From the NCBI GenBank assembly GCA_038503075.1, contig JBCAML010000019.1, forward strand, positions 434,001 to 498,000: a DNA stretch of 64,000 nt, in the 5' to 3' direction. Shown one piece after another: positions 25,866 to 39,000 of the stretch. The notes beneath the pieces are model-generated. The model did no database searches and had not been told where the DNA came from. It saw nothing but the letters and a program-made list of their open reading frames with translations. How positions within the stretch are numbered: position 1 is the stretch's first letter; each line of letters starts with the position of its first letter. Both the position numbers and the translations under genes were made by a program. This DNA is from Gyromitra esculenta (Eukaryota > Ascomycota > Pezizomycetes > Pezizales > Discinaceae).

Positions 25866-28800
25866 TTTTTGATTGTAAGCTCCTGGAGTGCACTTGTGGA
25901 TGGTGTTGGTATTATTTATTCACACTAGGTTGGGCCCGGCGGCTATAGCTGGAGAAAGATTGGTTTAGCCCAAACTGCTGCAAAGTCGGCCAGCGACAAG
26001 GAGAAATAAGAAGAGATCGAGGGAATTATGACAAAAACTCGCAATAAAATAGAAAGTTTAACTATAAAATATGATATGAAGAAGCAATGAAAGTGGTGGA
26101 GAATAAACTGCCCTGTGATTTTTGCTGAACCGCAGGCAGTAACCAGTACAAGAAAACAAGAAAGAAAGGCGGGGAGGTAGAGAGACAGAGGGAGGGATAT
26201 GGGGGGAGGGAGAGTAAAAGGGGAAAAATAATCGGGGTAGATCCTACTCGTGTGGCTTGTTGGAATCGACTTTCAGGATGTCCTTCCTCGTCGGGTAGGC
26301 TAAGCGATTTCAATCAGTTCAAACAGTGTTTGATACAGCAACCAGCAACCAGTTCTGTAACGTAGCGTCTGAGCAGAACAACGTGCACACGGGGTAGAAC
26401 GCTGTGGCTAAGAAGTAAGAAGGTAAGAATCGATAGTCGCCGGGAATAAGAAGCTTGTTCTCCTTAAACTACGGAACCCCTTGGGACAACCCGGTGGCGG
26501 TAGGGTTCTCGATACAATTGTAACCAGATCTTGAGTGAGGAGCGAGAAGAGCCGAAGATCAGGAGCACTAACAAGAACAGGAGGAGGAGGAGGAGGAGTC
26601 CAAGTCGGCGGGTGCTTCAGAACGATGTTCGAAGGAAAATTGAAGGAGAGCTCGTCATACAATAACAGGGTTCTCTCACGATTGCAGTAACAGATGAAGG
26701 CAACCTGGCATTGCACGTTACTATCGGGCAGGAAGTACGTTCGGGACACAAGCAGGAACAGGACGGGGAAGGGAGACGGGGGAAGGCGATCATGATATCC
26801 GTCGCCGTGGGTGTCCAGAAGGTCTACAGAATTTCACCAAGCAAAGCTGGTGAAGCGCTACTAAAAATGCTACAGGGGCACGACTGGTCAGAGCTACTCG
26901 GTGAGGGGAAACTAAACTGTGGCATCCATTTCTGGCTGGTTGGCAACAGCCGCATCGGTTGCTACTAATAAAAGCATAATCGGATGTGGAGACACTGCAA
27001 GTTGTTGCTATCCCGCCTTGTGGACCAGGGTTTAACACTAAAAATCTCTTGGAAGCGAATGCGTTAAGCTGTACCTACCGCTTTTTGCACCCACATTTCT
27101 GCACAACCCGATCATCAGTTGTCATTCGTTATATCGACGCCTCCATCATGAGCATCACGATGCAGCCTTTCTGCTTGGTTGCCCTTTCGTGTAGACTAAT
27201 CCAGCTGCAAATAACCATCACCATCAAGGCAAGGAACCCTTTGACTATCGCCCTGGCCCCCACGATTGCGATATTTTTAAGTCCTGGAGAAAATCCAACA
27301 GCATTCTAGGATTCGACCATCGATAGGGCGATAAGCTGAAGAGATGGTATGATGACATACCACCCAAACCAAAAACCAACTTACATCGCGGTCGCGCACG
27401 GAAAACCTTGCTGCCAGGAAGTCACTACTACTTTCCTGATGTGAACAAGGGTAGCTGAATGTGCGTACCTAGTACATGTCTGGACGGATAAGCGCAACGC
27501 ACAACATCCGGCAAGTCTAGTTCACGTGCCGAAGATTTCGGCTGCAAGCACTCCTAGTGGCACGCGCGACGATTTGAAGACTCTAAATTGCTCAGCAACT
27601 GTTGCAGCGTAGAAGGTGGCTAGTGATTTCTCCACACCGATTAAGTAGGTGCCATCAGATACAAATCAGCTCCTGTTACAGCTATTCGTCCCGCGCCAGC
27701 GCCTCAAACAAAATCAAAACGATAGTCTCGCAACCCGAGAAGTCCGAGAGGCGACAGCTCATCGCACACATTCCTCTTTTTGCTGGGTTGGATACTGTGG
27801 CTCGTTCCATTTAAATCGCTGACAGTCATGTTTCGGTCGCGAAGTTGTCTCTTGCCTAGAAGGGTCTATTTTGTGCCGGATTGTTCCTGGTCCGCCGTCC
27901 ACCAGAACGCTGTGAGGATAGTCGGTGGGAGGCCTGTTGTCTTAAATCGTGTGATTTCATTGGCCACCGGGGCCGTATTCGGTCATCACTCTATTTCACC
28001 AATAATCTAGGCGGAAAACGATAGCCAATAAATACAGAGTGAGACGCAAGCCCTACGGACAGACCAATTATCATATTTCGGGTCTCGCTTGCCGAACTTT
28101 AGCGACTAACCTTCTGTGAACCTCATCACGACAGCCACGAATGGGTGTGCCCGATGAGTGCGGGGTGATGAGAACCAACATTTCAACATCGATTGTAAAG
28201 ATCCTATTTGAGGGTACAAACAGAGATAGAGTAAAGAAATGCAGCCACCTGCGACGAAAATAACACTTGGGGGCAGGGTTCAGAGGGAAAGCATTTGCAG
28301 AGTACCTCGCATGTGGGTGAATTTTGGGAGGCGAGCCCTTGCAAGGCCTGTGATTGATGGGTGTGTTATGCAGACTAAACAGACTGCAGCAACGCATTTA
28401 CCACCTCCACCAACAAGATGCAGTTGCGCAGCTATGCGGGAGATGATTGAGTGATTTATACATGCGAACCCCTGCGAGATCCTCTTTTGTTCTGCTAAGC
28501 GAAGAGATCGGGACAGGATTCTCGCTGAGACTGTCGTCGTTTTACCACAATAGTGTCAGACTCTGTTCCGTTTTAGGATCCATGCTCTGTGTTCTGCAAG
28601 CCGTCGCACATGGCGCTCCTGAACTTGGACCACTCAACCCCTGCAGTTGTCCAGTTGGATAAAGTGCGAGTGACCTCAAGACATGGTGCTATCCAGAGCC
28701 TTTTTCTATTCCGGATATCCCACTCGTTTTTCCGCATGTTCTCGCCCTTCTGCATACGATTCCTGTTCACTGGTTGTTAGGTTTTATTTGTTTTTCCCAA

Positions 28801-29158
28801 CCACCGCTTCTAATTTCGTCTTCCATCCCACCCGCTGCTGGCTAATTTGGTCCACCACTCGAGCGAATTCGGGTATCTGTCTTCAATCTATCTCTGCTTC
28901 TGTGCCGCAACTTCGCTTCTCTCGCACCGTCTTTTATATAACCGTCGATACATCCGAGTTCGTGGCAGGTTCACAGCTCTTGGTCGGTACAGGTCTCCGC
29001 CTACATATTCTAGACTGTTCAAGCTTTCGAAAGTCAAACATTATTTCTCTACTCATAAACCTACCGCTACCAAATAATTCGCTTTACCCAGCCCTCCAGT
29101 AAACAATAAAAGAAAGTCGGAATCTGCCAACAAAAGACAAGCAAACCAAAAAAACAAA
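25866..29158. other. Shared divergent upstream region of noxA and the DUF7727 gene
   Basis: This 3.3 kb lies between divergent genes. It has purine-rich runs (26155-26230, and a GGA run near 26578-26598) and no frame with a recognisable family. Long leaders or distal promoter elements for noxA are plausible but not demonstrable here. Confidence 0.5.
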
Positions 29159-29725
29159 ATGGGAAAACTGATCAAGAACCACCTTGCTCGCCTCATCATC
29201 CTCACGGCCGCGACCTACCAAGTGGCTGCTGGAGTGCATGGAATCTTCTGGCCGAAAATTTTCTGGGACATGTTCACAAAGTAGGGTTTTTTTTTGGTGC
29301 TAGAATTTCATCCGAACCTGAGCATTGACTTTTTTCTTTCTAGATCTCTTGATCCTGCTGTCAAGCCATTCCCCGCGCTTCAGATCTTCAATATACTTTT
29401 CGGGATTTTGGGAGTCTGCTGGGAATACCCGCTGCCTCTCTTGATCCCCAACACCGCCTTTCACCGAAGCATCGCCGCTAGACTCGCGATCTATCCTCTC
29501 AGTATTCTTGCGGCTGTTCTGCTTTACCAGGGTACCAACGCAGCGATTTACTATCTCGTTGGACTTGGTATTTACTTTTGGGCCTATAGTGAAGGAGAGG
29601 TTTGTTTTTACCCTTTATTCAACACAATTCTGGAAAAACCCAAACGCTAATTATCACCATAGATTGTCTGCATGCCATGGAAACTCCCTGAACGCCCTAA
29701 GGGTTCAGGCGCTGGCAAAGTTTAA
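29159..29725 (+). CDS. Small membrane protein of the DUF7727 family
   Basis: Three exons fit in phase: 29159-29280, 29344-29599 and 29663-29725, giving 146 aa. It begins MGKLIKNHLARLIILTAATYQ and has about four hydrophobic segments (around aa 10-32, 52-72, 86-104 and 107-123). The block KIFWDMFTKSLDPAVKP and the end of exon 2, FWAYSEGE, match my memory of a small fungal integral membrane family of unknown function. The C-terminal tail is short and basic (ERPKGSGAGKV). The exon 2 donor is GTTTGT. No function is proposed. Confidence 0.8.
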
Positions 29726-30689
29726 GCAACTCTCTCAGCTGATCATCCAAACGAGCACAACACCGGAAATTTACTTTCTACTACTTTTTGACCCTCGAGT
29801 GGACGAAAAGGAGCCTGTACCATTACTGTTCCGATCAATTTACCTTACACTTCTTGTTAAAATACATTTTTGCGCTTATTAAATTTTTACTGTTAACATC
29901 CTTCCGGTTGGGGTGGTCTCGTGTTTTTCACGATTTTATTATTATTTATTTCCTTGATCACACTTGCATAGCGGCGCCTTGCATTTTGTTTGATACCCTC
30001 TGGGTGGCTCTTGGTTTTTTCTTTTCTTGCACATAACTACGACTTCGTATCTTACTCTGAGCCTCCCTCTCTTTTGTTGGCTTTCCTAATCTGGCATAGT
30101 TTTCTTTAGGGTTGGTGTTTCGAGGTTTCATAAGGTTATTTTATTAGCATGGTTAACGAATGGTACACGGATTGGGAATGTAAAGATGCTACAAAGCTTT
30201 TTACTCGCCTGGTGTAAACTGTGCCTGGTGTAGTTTCAACATAGCCTCTCTATAACCCCCAGCGTCCCGGTTTCTAGCTACATGTACCCATTTTTTTCCT
30301 CAAACGCTCTACCCTTTTGTATGAGGATACGGACTGCATTGCGGTTGGAGGGTGATATTATCCCTTTCCTGTATATATCTTGTTTTGGGTTCTAGTTCAG
30401 CGGCAACTCCGGTGAGAGATTGACTGCTGTTACATTCTTTCCTATCTTTGGGGAGGGGCTATTTTCTATTGATATCCTCCTGGGTTTGGGAAATGGAGGA
30501 GGGGGTGTTGGTTGGTTGTTTTAAGATCACACAGCCCACTGAGTGATATTTATTATAAATATATTTTTTTGCCCCAAGATTGGTCCCTTAGTGAATTCCA
30601 AATTTCGAAACTGTACCTGTACCTGCCTGAGTTGAGGCGTCCTGAGCGGTTGTGTCGGGAAAGTTGATGCGCACGATTAAAAAGGATTA

Positions 30690-30859
30690 CAGTCGCTCCC
30701 GGTCACTCGACGAAACTGGCCAGTTGACGAACAGGGGTGTTGATTACCAAGGAACCGAACTTTCCTTGTGTGTTTGCCAGTGGCTAAGCACCCAGCTTTC
30801 GCCTTTACGGACCCTTGTTCGTCAACTGGCCAGTTTCGTCGAGTGACCGGGAGCGACTG
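30690..30859. repeat. TA-flanked MITE with 44 bp perfect terminal inverted repeats
   Basis: The arms 30690-30733 and 30816-30859 are perfect inverted copies beginning CAGTCGCTCCCGG. The flanking TA dinucleotides are at 30688-30689 and 30860-30861. CAGT termini plus TA duplication are characteristic of Tc1/mariner-type elements. The perfect arms imply a recent insertion. It abuts the next element on its right. Confidence 0.85.
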
Positions 30860-30861
30860 TA

Positions 30862-30989
30862 CTTGCTAGCAGGCATACGAACCAGAAAACATGGGGGTGT
30901 AGCTTTATATGCCACGGAATCCGTGACTAATGCCGCAGCGTACAAAGCCACATCCCCCATGTTTTCTGGTTCGTATGCCTGCTAACAAG
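30862..30989. repeat. TA-flanked MITE abutting the previous element
   Basis: The arms start CTTGCTAGCAGGC and end GCCTGCTAACAAG. About 40 bases pair with one substitution and one single-base gap. The left TA (30860-30861) is the same TA that closes the neighbouring element, and the right TA is at 30990-30991. The terminal sequence differs from its neighbour, so this is a different family. Confidence 0.8.
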
Positions 30990-30996
30990 TACTGTA

Positions 30997-31225
30997 CTCG
31001 TGTGTGAGGGTAAGTCTGGCGATAGGTGGCGGTGCAGGTAAGAGATACCAGCTCTTCCCCCTCTACAACTCTCTACGAAGCCTGGTAGAAATGCCTCATG
31101 GATTAAGGATGCTATTAAATATTAAACAAATTTAATTGGCAAAGTATGAAATTCAAACCAGCTTAAGCTCACTGAGAATAGAGCTGCACCGCCACCTGTC
31201 GCCAGACTTACCCTCACAGCTGTAG
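30997..31225. repeat. TA-flanked MITE, copy 1 of the GGGTAAGTCTGG family
   Basis: The left arm CTCGTGTGTGAGGG followed by TAAGTCTGGCGATAGGTGGC pairs with the right arm around 31183-31225. The core of about 34 bases has a single mismatch. TA borders are at 30995-30996 and 31226-31227. A second copy with diverged arms lies at 56046-56269. Confidence 0.75.
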
Positions 31226-31831
31226 TACACTTGTTTGGCGCGTACAAAATTTGTAGTTGATCTGTTCTGTTCCGAGAGCCAACCTCGCTTGTAGAAAGTA
31301 AGTGTATGTACCTGAGCTTCATCACATCCAGGAACAGCTTGGAGCTTCATCGAGCGAGGGCATGTAGCTACATGCGTCTATGTATCTTGATAGGCATAAT
31401 TCCGGGCAGTGCCAGATTCAAAACGGCGTCTACTAATTGTCTCTCTGTAGCGGTATTTTGATGGAAGGTCGTGGAATGTCATCATGCTTTCAACTGTGGC
31501 AAGATCTGTTCCGTTGAGCGACAGGCGTCATCTGCCCAGCCTCAACGTCAACCCCTCCGTCTTCAACCTTCTGTGCCATCACCATCACTACCACCATCAC
31601 CATCACCGCCATCAGCCAAGCAACCTTAACTCATCAGTCTCGCCCTCCTTCCCACTAAAGAAGCAGCAGAAATAGAGAGAACTTCATCCCGAAAGAATAG
31701 AGAGGTAACCTCAGTCTTTATCCAGATACCAACCATCTTCCACAACCCCGCAAAGTTCGAGTTTACAACCCCACCCTCACCCACAAACAATTTCTCTCAC
31801 CAAAGAGACGAAAAAATTAAGAAAACAAAAT

Positions 31832-33206
31832 ATGTCGTCCAGTGAAGATGCTGAACGACCCTCCTCTCCTTCCGAGGCTCCCGCTCCTGAACCAATCACA
31901 TTCTCTGTCAAGTCTTCCAACGACACAAAATACACCGTCTCACTCCCACCCACCACACTTGTGGCAGAACTCAAGAATAAACTCGCCGAGTTATCTGAAA
32001 TCTCTGCTGATCGGCAGAGACTCATCTACTCGGGTCGTGTTATGAAGGATGAAGAGACGCTAGCAACCTACAAGATCCAGTCTGGCCACACAGTACACAT
32101 GGTCAAAGGCGCGGCCTCGAACGCGGCTAGAGGAGCCGCGGCGGGTGGGCCTGCGAATACTGCGAATGCGAGGTCGGCTGTGCCGACCAATATTGCGGCA
32201 GGGAGTGGGAATAATCCTCTTGCGGGATTAACAGGAGCTAGGTATGCGGGGCATGTCCAGTTACCGAGCGCAGAAATGTTCGGACCTGATGGAGGGGTAA
32301 GTCTTGCGTGTTATTTATTTATATTTTCTTTGTCAACCCTCCTATTGCTGAACGCCTATAATATCATCACTCTGAAACTACCGCTAACGAGTAGATTATA
32401 CGATCTAGATGGGCCCTCCTCCCGACCCTGAGCAGCTCGCACAGGCCATGAGTAATCCTCTATTTCAAGGCACTATGAATGAGATGCTCCGCAACCCTCA
32501 GCTCCTCGACCATATCATCGCATCCAATCCCATGCTTCAGCAACTCGGTCCGGAGGCGCGTCGGCTGATGCAGAGTGACATGTTCCGTCAGATGATGACC
32601 AATCCCGACGTTCTCCGCCAAATGTCTCAAATGGGTGGATCTCTTGGTGGTCGTGGTTTTGGTAGTATGGGTGGAGCGCCCCCCTCCTTTCCAGAACCTG
32701 GGCGAACAGATACTACACCGGCGCCTACTGGCGAAGCTCAGACGGGATCTGGCTCAACATCGTCTCCATTGCCACCGCAGAATCCATTTGCAGCCCCTGG
32801 TTCTACTCCCGGCGGCGCCAATCCATTCGCTGCGCTATTTGGTGCCCCGCCTGCGGGCTCACCCCCTGTCACCGGCGCTCCCCCAAATCCGTTTGATATC
32901 AATCCAGCTATGCTAGGCATGCTTAATAATCTGAATGCTGCGGGGGCTCCACCAGGAGGTCAAGCGCCTCCAATGTTTGATCCTTTGGCTATGAATGCAC
33001 TTTTTGGTGCGATGGGTCAACAGGGAGGGCTAGGAGCTATACCTCCACCAGTACCAGTAGATAATCGGCCGCCGGAAGAAAGGTATGCAGATCAATTGAG
33101 GCAGCTAAATGATATGGGCTTCTTCGACTTTGACAGAAATGTGGAGGCTCTTAGGAGGAGTGGAGGAAGCGTACAAGGGGCAATTAACCAGTTGTTGGGT
33201 GGTTAA
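31832..33206 (+). CDS. dsk2: Ubiquilin, Dsk2 homologue (UBL-STI1-UBA)
   Basis: Two exons fit in phase: 31832-32296 and 32409-33206, giving 420 aa. The N-terminal ubiquitin-like domain is at about aa 21-95 (ITFSVKSSNDTKYTVSL, RLIYSGRVMKDEETL, GHTVHMVKG). A central STI1-like region has repeated NP-L-Q motifs (SNPLFQGTMNEMLRNPQLL, MLQQLGPEARRLM). A Pro/Gly/Ala-rich linker follows, and the C-terminal UBA is at about aa 378-418 (YADQLRQLNDMGFFDFDRN, GGSVQGAINQLLGG). Ubiquilins carry ubiquitylated clients to the proteasome in cytosol, nucleus and at the ER. The order and spacing of domains are canonical. Confidence 0.96.
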
Positions 33207-36096
33207 TGGGTATGGTGTGGGTGGGGAATTTGGGGGGGATGTCTACGAGCGGAATCGGTTTGTGTTTGACATGCATGTAATCCTTGTTTTTACGAGCAAC
33301 TAAATGGCCGAAAAGGAATGAAAGTCCATGAATTCTCAACCCACTATCTCTGGTTTTTATATATATTTTCTTGCATGTTCAAACAGATGTGTTTGGTTTT
33401 TTATCATGATTTATCACTCGAAATTTTCACTTACGTTTTTATATATCTCTATTTCAGTTCGTTTGAGGGATACTCTTACTCGATGTTATATTACGGGTAC
33501 ATGTAGTCGCTGTGATCCTTGTTGGTAGTGCTCTCGGATGTAGATATTCAAAAGGCTACACGTTATATGTATTCGCCCCATCATCTCATCTGGCTTTAAC
33601 TCTCCATTACAGATCTTGTCCTCACACTCTCAACGCTGCCACAACTACCCATTTTTCTCCCTAGCATCTACACTTTCGGGCTTTCGATACAATCCTCTAC
33701 GACCACGTCCGTTTAATAAATATATTTATCTATCCAGTTGTTCATCCATCTTCGCTAATGCTACTCAGGAAGCGCCCCAAAATCCTCGCTCGCAGAAAAC
33801 CTGACGGGCAAGAACTCGCTTAGACAGGACAAATCAGCCCTCGGTGGGGTGGAGTTCATTGCGAACCGTCTTTCGAGGATGAAACTTGAAGAGATTCTGC
33901 TTAATGCGCTGAAAGGTGTGAGTTTGACGAAGGAAAAAAGGTCGTAGATAGGCTCCCGGGGCCACTGAGGAACTTGAAGCTGGAAAAATTGAAAGCAATG
34001 ACATGTAAAGGGGTGGACATATCTGGTATAGATTTGATGAGGAGGTTACCTAACGAGTGTCACACTTATTTCTCTTTTTCAATCTACTTCTATTCCCCTA
34101 AGCTTCATCTAAACGTCTTCATACTGCACTTAATAGAAGGGGGGGGGTTGACGGAGAAAAAGGAAAGAAAAGAAAATGACTATTTTTCTAAACTATTTGG
34201 GGATCTTCAACCGCCTCAGTCTCCGCGAACGTCTAAAAACGGTGATTTTCGTCTTGGAAGGATTCCTCGTCCTTATACATGAGAAAGCTCTATAGAGGGA
34301 TAGGGTAAATTTATCTAGAATTGATGGGGCCACTTTGGCCGAAATGATATGTTGTATTATGTTCCAGAAGCCCCTGCTGCCATCGAGGTGTATAAAATCG
34401 TAAACTTCCATTAAATTTACCTAATTCAAGTTTGCACTCGTTTCGATCCCTATTGCGCTCGATACTAACTAAAATAGTGGTCCGCAGAACTGTTCGTCTA
34501 GATCTTGAGGCGTTTTCATTTACAGAAATGTCCGCTCATATTACTGAGTATCAAAGGCCGTAGATACTCAGCTTATTTTTCCTATATAGTATACTAGCAT
34601 AATCCCATCGTTACAGGAGCAATACTCACGGAGCTCTAGAGAGTTGCTAAGGACGGGCGCGTCCTGTATGAGCCACAGTTACTTAGCGACGTTGTATCTA
34701 CCGTCTTGGATAACATATTTGTCGGCGTTGAAACAACCAGGGGTTTTCTTCCCTGAGCTTGAGAAGTTCACGATCGGAATGACAGGAGTCTGAGAAAACG
34801 AAAATGGTGTAATGTCGATTATGCCAAGGCTCGGACACTTTGAAGTTTTTGGGTATTGTGCCATTGTTCGGGAAGATATCTCGTAACATTTCATCAAATT
34901 CATCATTCATGCACTGGTGGTTGAGAATTTGTCTTTCCTAAATATATATATCCCGGAGAGGAGGTATAACCCGTTCAAGACAGTGAGGTCCTTGCAAAAA
35001 TAAGATCCTATGGTGTCAATACCCCAATGTTTACTGCAGGGTTAAGGAAAAGAGAAAATAAATCGTCATTTTTCTATCATGCTTAGTCGTACGCTTTTTT
35101 CCCACTGGAACTTCGCTGCGCTCATCAACGTCTTGAAGTACTCTACCTACGTTGACAGAATATGAATGTACTCTAGCTTTTTTATTATTTACCAAATGGC
35201 TCGCCCCTTGCTCGCAATTCGGGAAATTTATGGCAGGAGGAATCCTAAATTCCGATAGCAGATTTTCTAGGCCCAAGTCCTGAGAGGACCCCCACGGCTA
35301 CAACAAACTCAAGCAGGCTGCCGTGGAAAATATATACGACTAAGCAGAATACAAATGATGACTAGTTTTTTGATCTCGGGTTTTCGTGCTTAACCCTGAA
35401 GTAAATTTCAGGGCATAACTGATTAGTTGGCCGCTAGCTATTCTAGATTCCCTAAGTTAGTGAGGTTTAGCCTAGTTTGCGATCAAGGTTTAGAAATCCC
35501 CCCATCATGTATAGTGATGTTCGTAAAGTCTTGGTACCCTACAACCTGCTGATAGTAAATCAACCTGCTATAGATAGATTAAGCTAGGGGATAGTAAGTT
35601 AACAGTAATGAAACTATGAAGATACTAACATTCCAAACAACTGCCAATAACTCTATATAGTCACTTTTTATAAAAATTATCGTTTCGATCGTGCTCAATA
35701 GAGACGGGAATGCCAAGACTTGCCGGACAGCACTGTATACATGTAGTCGTGTAGATACCAACATCCCGACTAAAGGCTTCCGCTCATGAGCAAACATTCA
35801 TTAAATAATGAAAACGAAGGCAACTATAACACCATCCAAACTCATACCGAGAACCCGCTAGTTACATGTACTCTAATACGGGAGTAAATTTACACTATCT
35901 TAAGAGAGGTAACTATGTAACATAAACAAAATAGCATTCAAAACGAACGTCTAAATATCGGCATAAAAAAATAACCTTTAGATTGACCAACCAAAATACT
36001 AGAACTCCATCACTCCAATGCGCTGCTATACTTTTGATATCACTAATAATGTACCATGCCCAATTATTTGCCAATGAGTGTTCCCTTCTTGTCCCC
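33207..36096. other. Intergenic region between convergent Dsk2 and FN3-protein genes
   Basis: Both neighbours end toward this stretch. A short frame around 33800-33950 reads through a Leu/Lys-rich segment (RMKLEEILLNALKGVSL) that might be a fragment of a decayed gene, but stops follow soon and no family is recognised. It also holds a Tc1-like MITE (35512-35735) and three TACATGTA palindromes (33498, 35738, 35863). Confidence 0.5.
35512..35735. repeat. Tc1/mariner-type MITE, copy 1 of a two-copy family
   Basis: The right terminus, read inward, is CAGTGCTGTCCGGCAAGTC and the left terminus is TAGTGATGTTCGTAAAGTC. TA borders are at 35510-35511 and 35736-35737. The AAAGTCTTGGCACCC-like inner motif resembles Tc1-like transposon ends. 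The interior is alignable, in inverted orientation, with the element at 40293-40525. Confidence 0.75.
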
Positions 36097-39000
36097 TCAC
36101 ACCCTCTCTCCTTCACTCTCCCCTACGCTCTTCTCCTTTTCCTCTTTTCCTCTTTTCCTCCCAAAAATACCCTGCAATCCATCCTTCCTCCCCTCCCCTT
36201 CCTCCTTATCATCTTTCTTCCTCCCAATCGTTCCAAAGAATCCTCCTGTTTGACTCAAGCTTCCTCTGCCCCACCCCTCTTTCACCTCCTTCTCCTTTTC
36301 ATCCTCATCTTCATCCTCCCTCCCCTTGGTATTCCTCCCAAAGAAGCCACTACCTTTATCTTTCCACATCAGCGGACTGTTCCCACCCACAAAGCTAGTA
36401 CTACTACTTCCTTGCTCCTCAGGTTCATCAGCATCAGATGAAGGTTCTTTCGCGGGCTTACGACCAAAGAAACCGTCTTTCTTCCACACTGGCAGATTGA
36501 ACTTGCTGGTAGAACCCTTGCGGGACAGGGCGGAGAAGCGGGACAAAATACCGGAGCTTCCAGGCGTAGTTTCAATGCTGGAGCTAGTAGCGGAAATATC
36601 CGTGTTGATACTTAGATTATCCTTCCCGCCTCCGCCCCGCGTTTCAAAAGTCGGCGCCGCTGGGTTCAAGCGCGGTGTGATTGGACGTACGGACTGTCCA
36701 GGTGGTGAGAACCAGGCAGACTGCTGGGTGCTAGGGGCTTGAGACAGCGAAACAGAGGAGGAGTTACCGTGCAGGGGAGAAATAGGTCTCGACACGGGCC
36801 TACTTGGCCCCCCCACTCTGAAGTCGCTCCAACTGGTCCCCAGTAAACTAACCCGATTCCTCTGCACTTCCACCCCCCACCCGTCCACGGGCCACCCGAA
36901 CACAGCACCAACATCGCTCGACGGAATCGGCAACGCATTATCGAAACTTGCAATACTACTCGGACGCGGCGACACAGGTGACTCAAACAACCTCGCAGGT
37001 TCAATGGGGTCAAATGACGGATTGAAAGGATTGAAGACGCTGCGACGGGAGCTCTCGCTATTCGTACGCTCCAACCCGATACTCCCCTTCTTGAGGCGGC
37101 CTGCATGCAGGAAGTCGAGGTTGGTTGCCCAGCTCCCATGGGAGCCACTGCGGCGGCGGGTGCCGATTGGGTCAAGCCCTGGCCCTAGTGGGTCAGGGCT
37201 CTTAGGGACTGAGCGGGACTCGGAAGCGCCGAGAGAGCCAAGAAGTGGGCTTTCAAGCGGGATAGTTTTGCCGCGTTGGCGGGCGAAAGAGTTGGAGAAG
37301 AGCTTGACGAAACGGCGGCCCCCAGAAGATGCTTCGTTAGGAGGATTAGGGGTGTTGTCGGGATGGTGAGGGAAGAGTGGGATATGATGAAAGGAGCTCC
37401 TTGGGGAGGAGAGATGGGTTGAGGCAGAATTGGAGGACTGGGGGGATTGTGGGATGAGACCGAGACCGAGGTTGTCGATGGGCGAGGCGCGGTGCTGAGC
37501 ATCAGAGAGGACGGGAGAGGTGCCATGTGGGGATGGCGGGGAGTCTTCGAACGCAAAGAGGTTGGAAGGGAGGAGAGAGTTGGCAGTGGGACTCATGGGT
37601 GCACTACTAGACAGGCGCTCGAGTTCCATGGATGCGGACATGGGATCGATGGAGTTGGGTTGTTTAGTTAAAGCGGCACCATTTGCAATGTTGAAGAAGG
37701 GAGAACCCATCATCGAGTTAGAGAACGCAGAACCCATTTGCCGCTGGATATGTAAGTTGTTGTGCGTTGACGCCTCGGGGAATGTTGGCTCTTGGAGCGG
37801 GAAAACGTGCGTGGGGCCGGAGACGGTGTGAGTGCGGGATTTACGATTGCGATGGCGGCGTTGCTTTGTTTTCTTAGGAGGGATAGCTTCGCTATGGCTA
37901 CCACGGCGGCTTTGGGAAGACATAAGGAGTTCTTTAGAGCGGATGTAATCGATTTCTGCCTGTGCGAGAACAGTCAGTACGATATTTCAGCGATTTCCAC
38001 CATGATATGCGATAACTGATTATAACAAGGGGAAGAAAACTGACCGCCTGGTAGCTGTTATAGACGTTTACATAGCGCGTCTCTAGTTTTCTCTGTCGAA
38101 TTTTCCATTCCCTCTCCTCTTTTTCATCTTCCGCAACCCTTGCGTTCTCTGCTTCTTCTTCTGCTTTCCATTGCTCCCGCTGCGCCTCCGACGCCTTGAT
38201 AGAGCTTACAAATCCCCTAATATCTTCCTCTATTTCTGCAATGCTTCTTTGTGTCTCCTTCATCTCCTCGCTCAGCTCTCGCTCAGTGCTCTGAGCGTGT
38301 TCCTTGGACTCCTTCGCCTCTTGTGTCAATTCTTCCACCTTTTCCAAAGCCGCAATTCTTTCCTCGTCCCACCTCGAAGAGTCATCTCGCATTTTCTTAA
38401 TCTCATCCTCCTTAGATCTTAGACTCTTATCCGTTTTTGTGCGCAACGCCTCTGCGGCGCGCTTTGCCTCTTCCAGGACACGAGTTTCAGAGCGCAGTTT
38501 CTGCCGGTTGGAATCTTCTTCGTTTTTCTTCTCTTTAAGTAGATCAAGCTCGGCACGGAGGACCAACTCGGCTGCTTTAAACTCCTCCTCTGTGTGCGCA
38601 AGCTGGGCTTCGGTGTCGTCGATATCGCGACGGACCGCTTCTAAGGCGGCGGTGAGCGACTCGACGGAATGCTGATCCTCAGTAGGTGATGAAGCATTTT
38701 GGGAATTGTTCTGATTTTGCAATTCAAGGGCAGTGGGAGAACTCCTACGCTCCCGGGCTGCACGCCGGGAGTGGTGACTGCTATTGCTATGGTGATGGTG
38801 ATGGTGGTAATTATCGCGAGTATGAGAGGAAGATTGTTCTAGGGAGGGTTGTACTGATGGTAGATCCTCTGATGAATCCGCCTTACCGGAAACATGGGAA
38901 GTGCCAGCCTCGTTAGAAGATGTAGACTTCCGGCGCGTCCGGAGCCTGATGAGTTGGCCGGGGGCCTGGAAGTTGTGCGAATTTGCGGCGATCACGCGAA

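Larger units (their letters stand above)
29726..31831. other. Intergenic region with a cluster of three foldback elements
   Basis: T-rich 3' flank of the DUF7727 gene occupies the first 900 bp. A tight cluster of three inverted-repeat elements follows at 30690-31225. The final 350 bp is the C/A-rich leader of the ubiquilin gene, including a CAC/CAT-rich run near 31577-31612. One TACATGTA is present (30279). Confidence 0.65.

Noticed and set aside
31577..31612. CAC/CAT run that would encode a His-rich peptide
   Set aside because: It lies in the leader of the ubiquilin gene in a short frame with no other support.
34538..34572. Small hairpin GAGTATC/GATACTC
   Set aside because: About ten paired bases with no TA borders and no neighbouring gene end; within chance for this length.
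36078..36398. Long Pro/Ser/Phe-rich frame on the plus strand
   Set aside because: It is the antisense shadow of the Glu/Lys/Gly-rich end of the FN3-protein coding exon.
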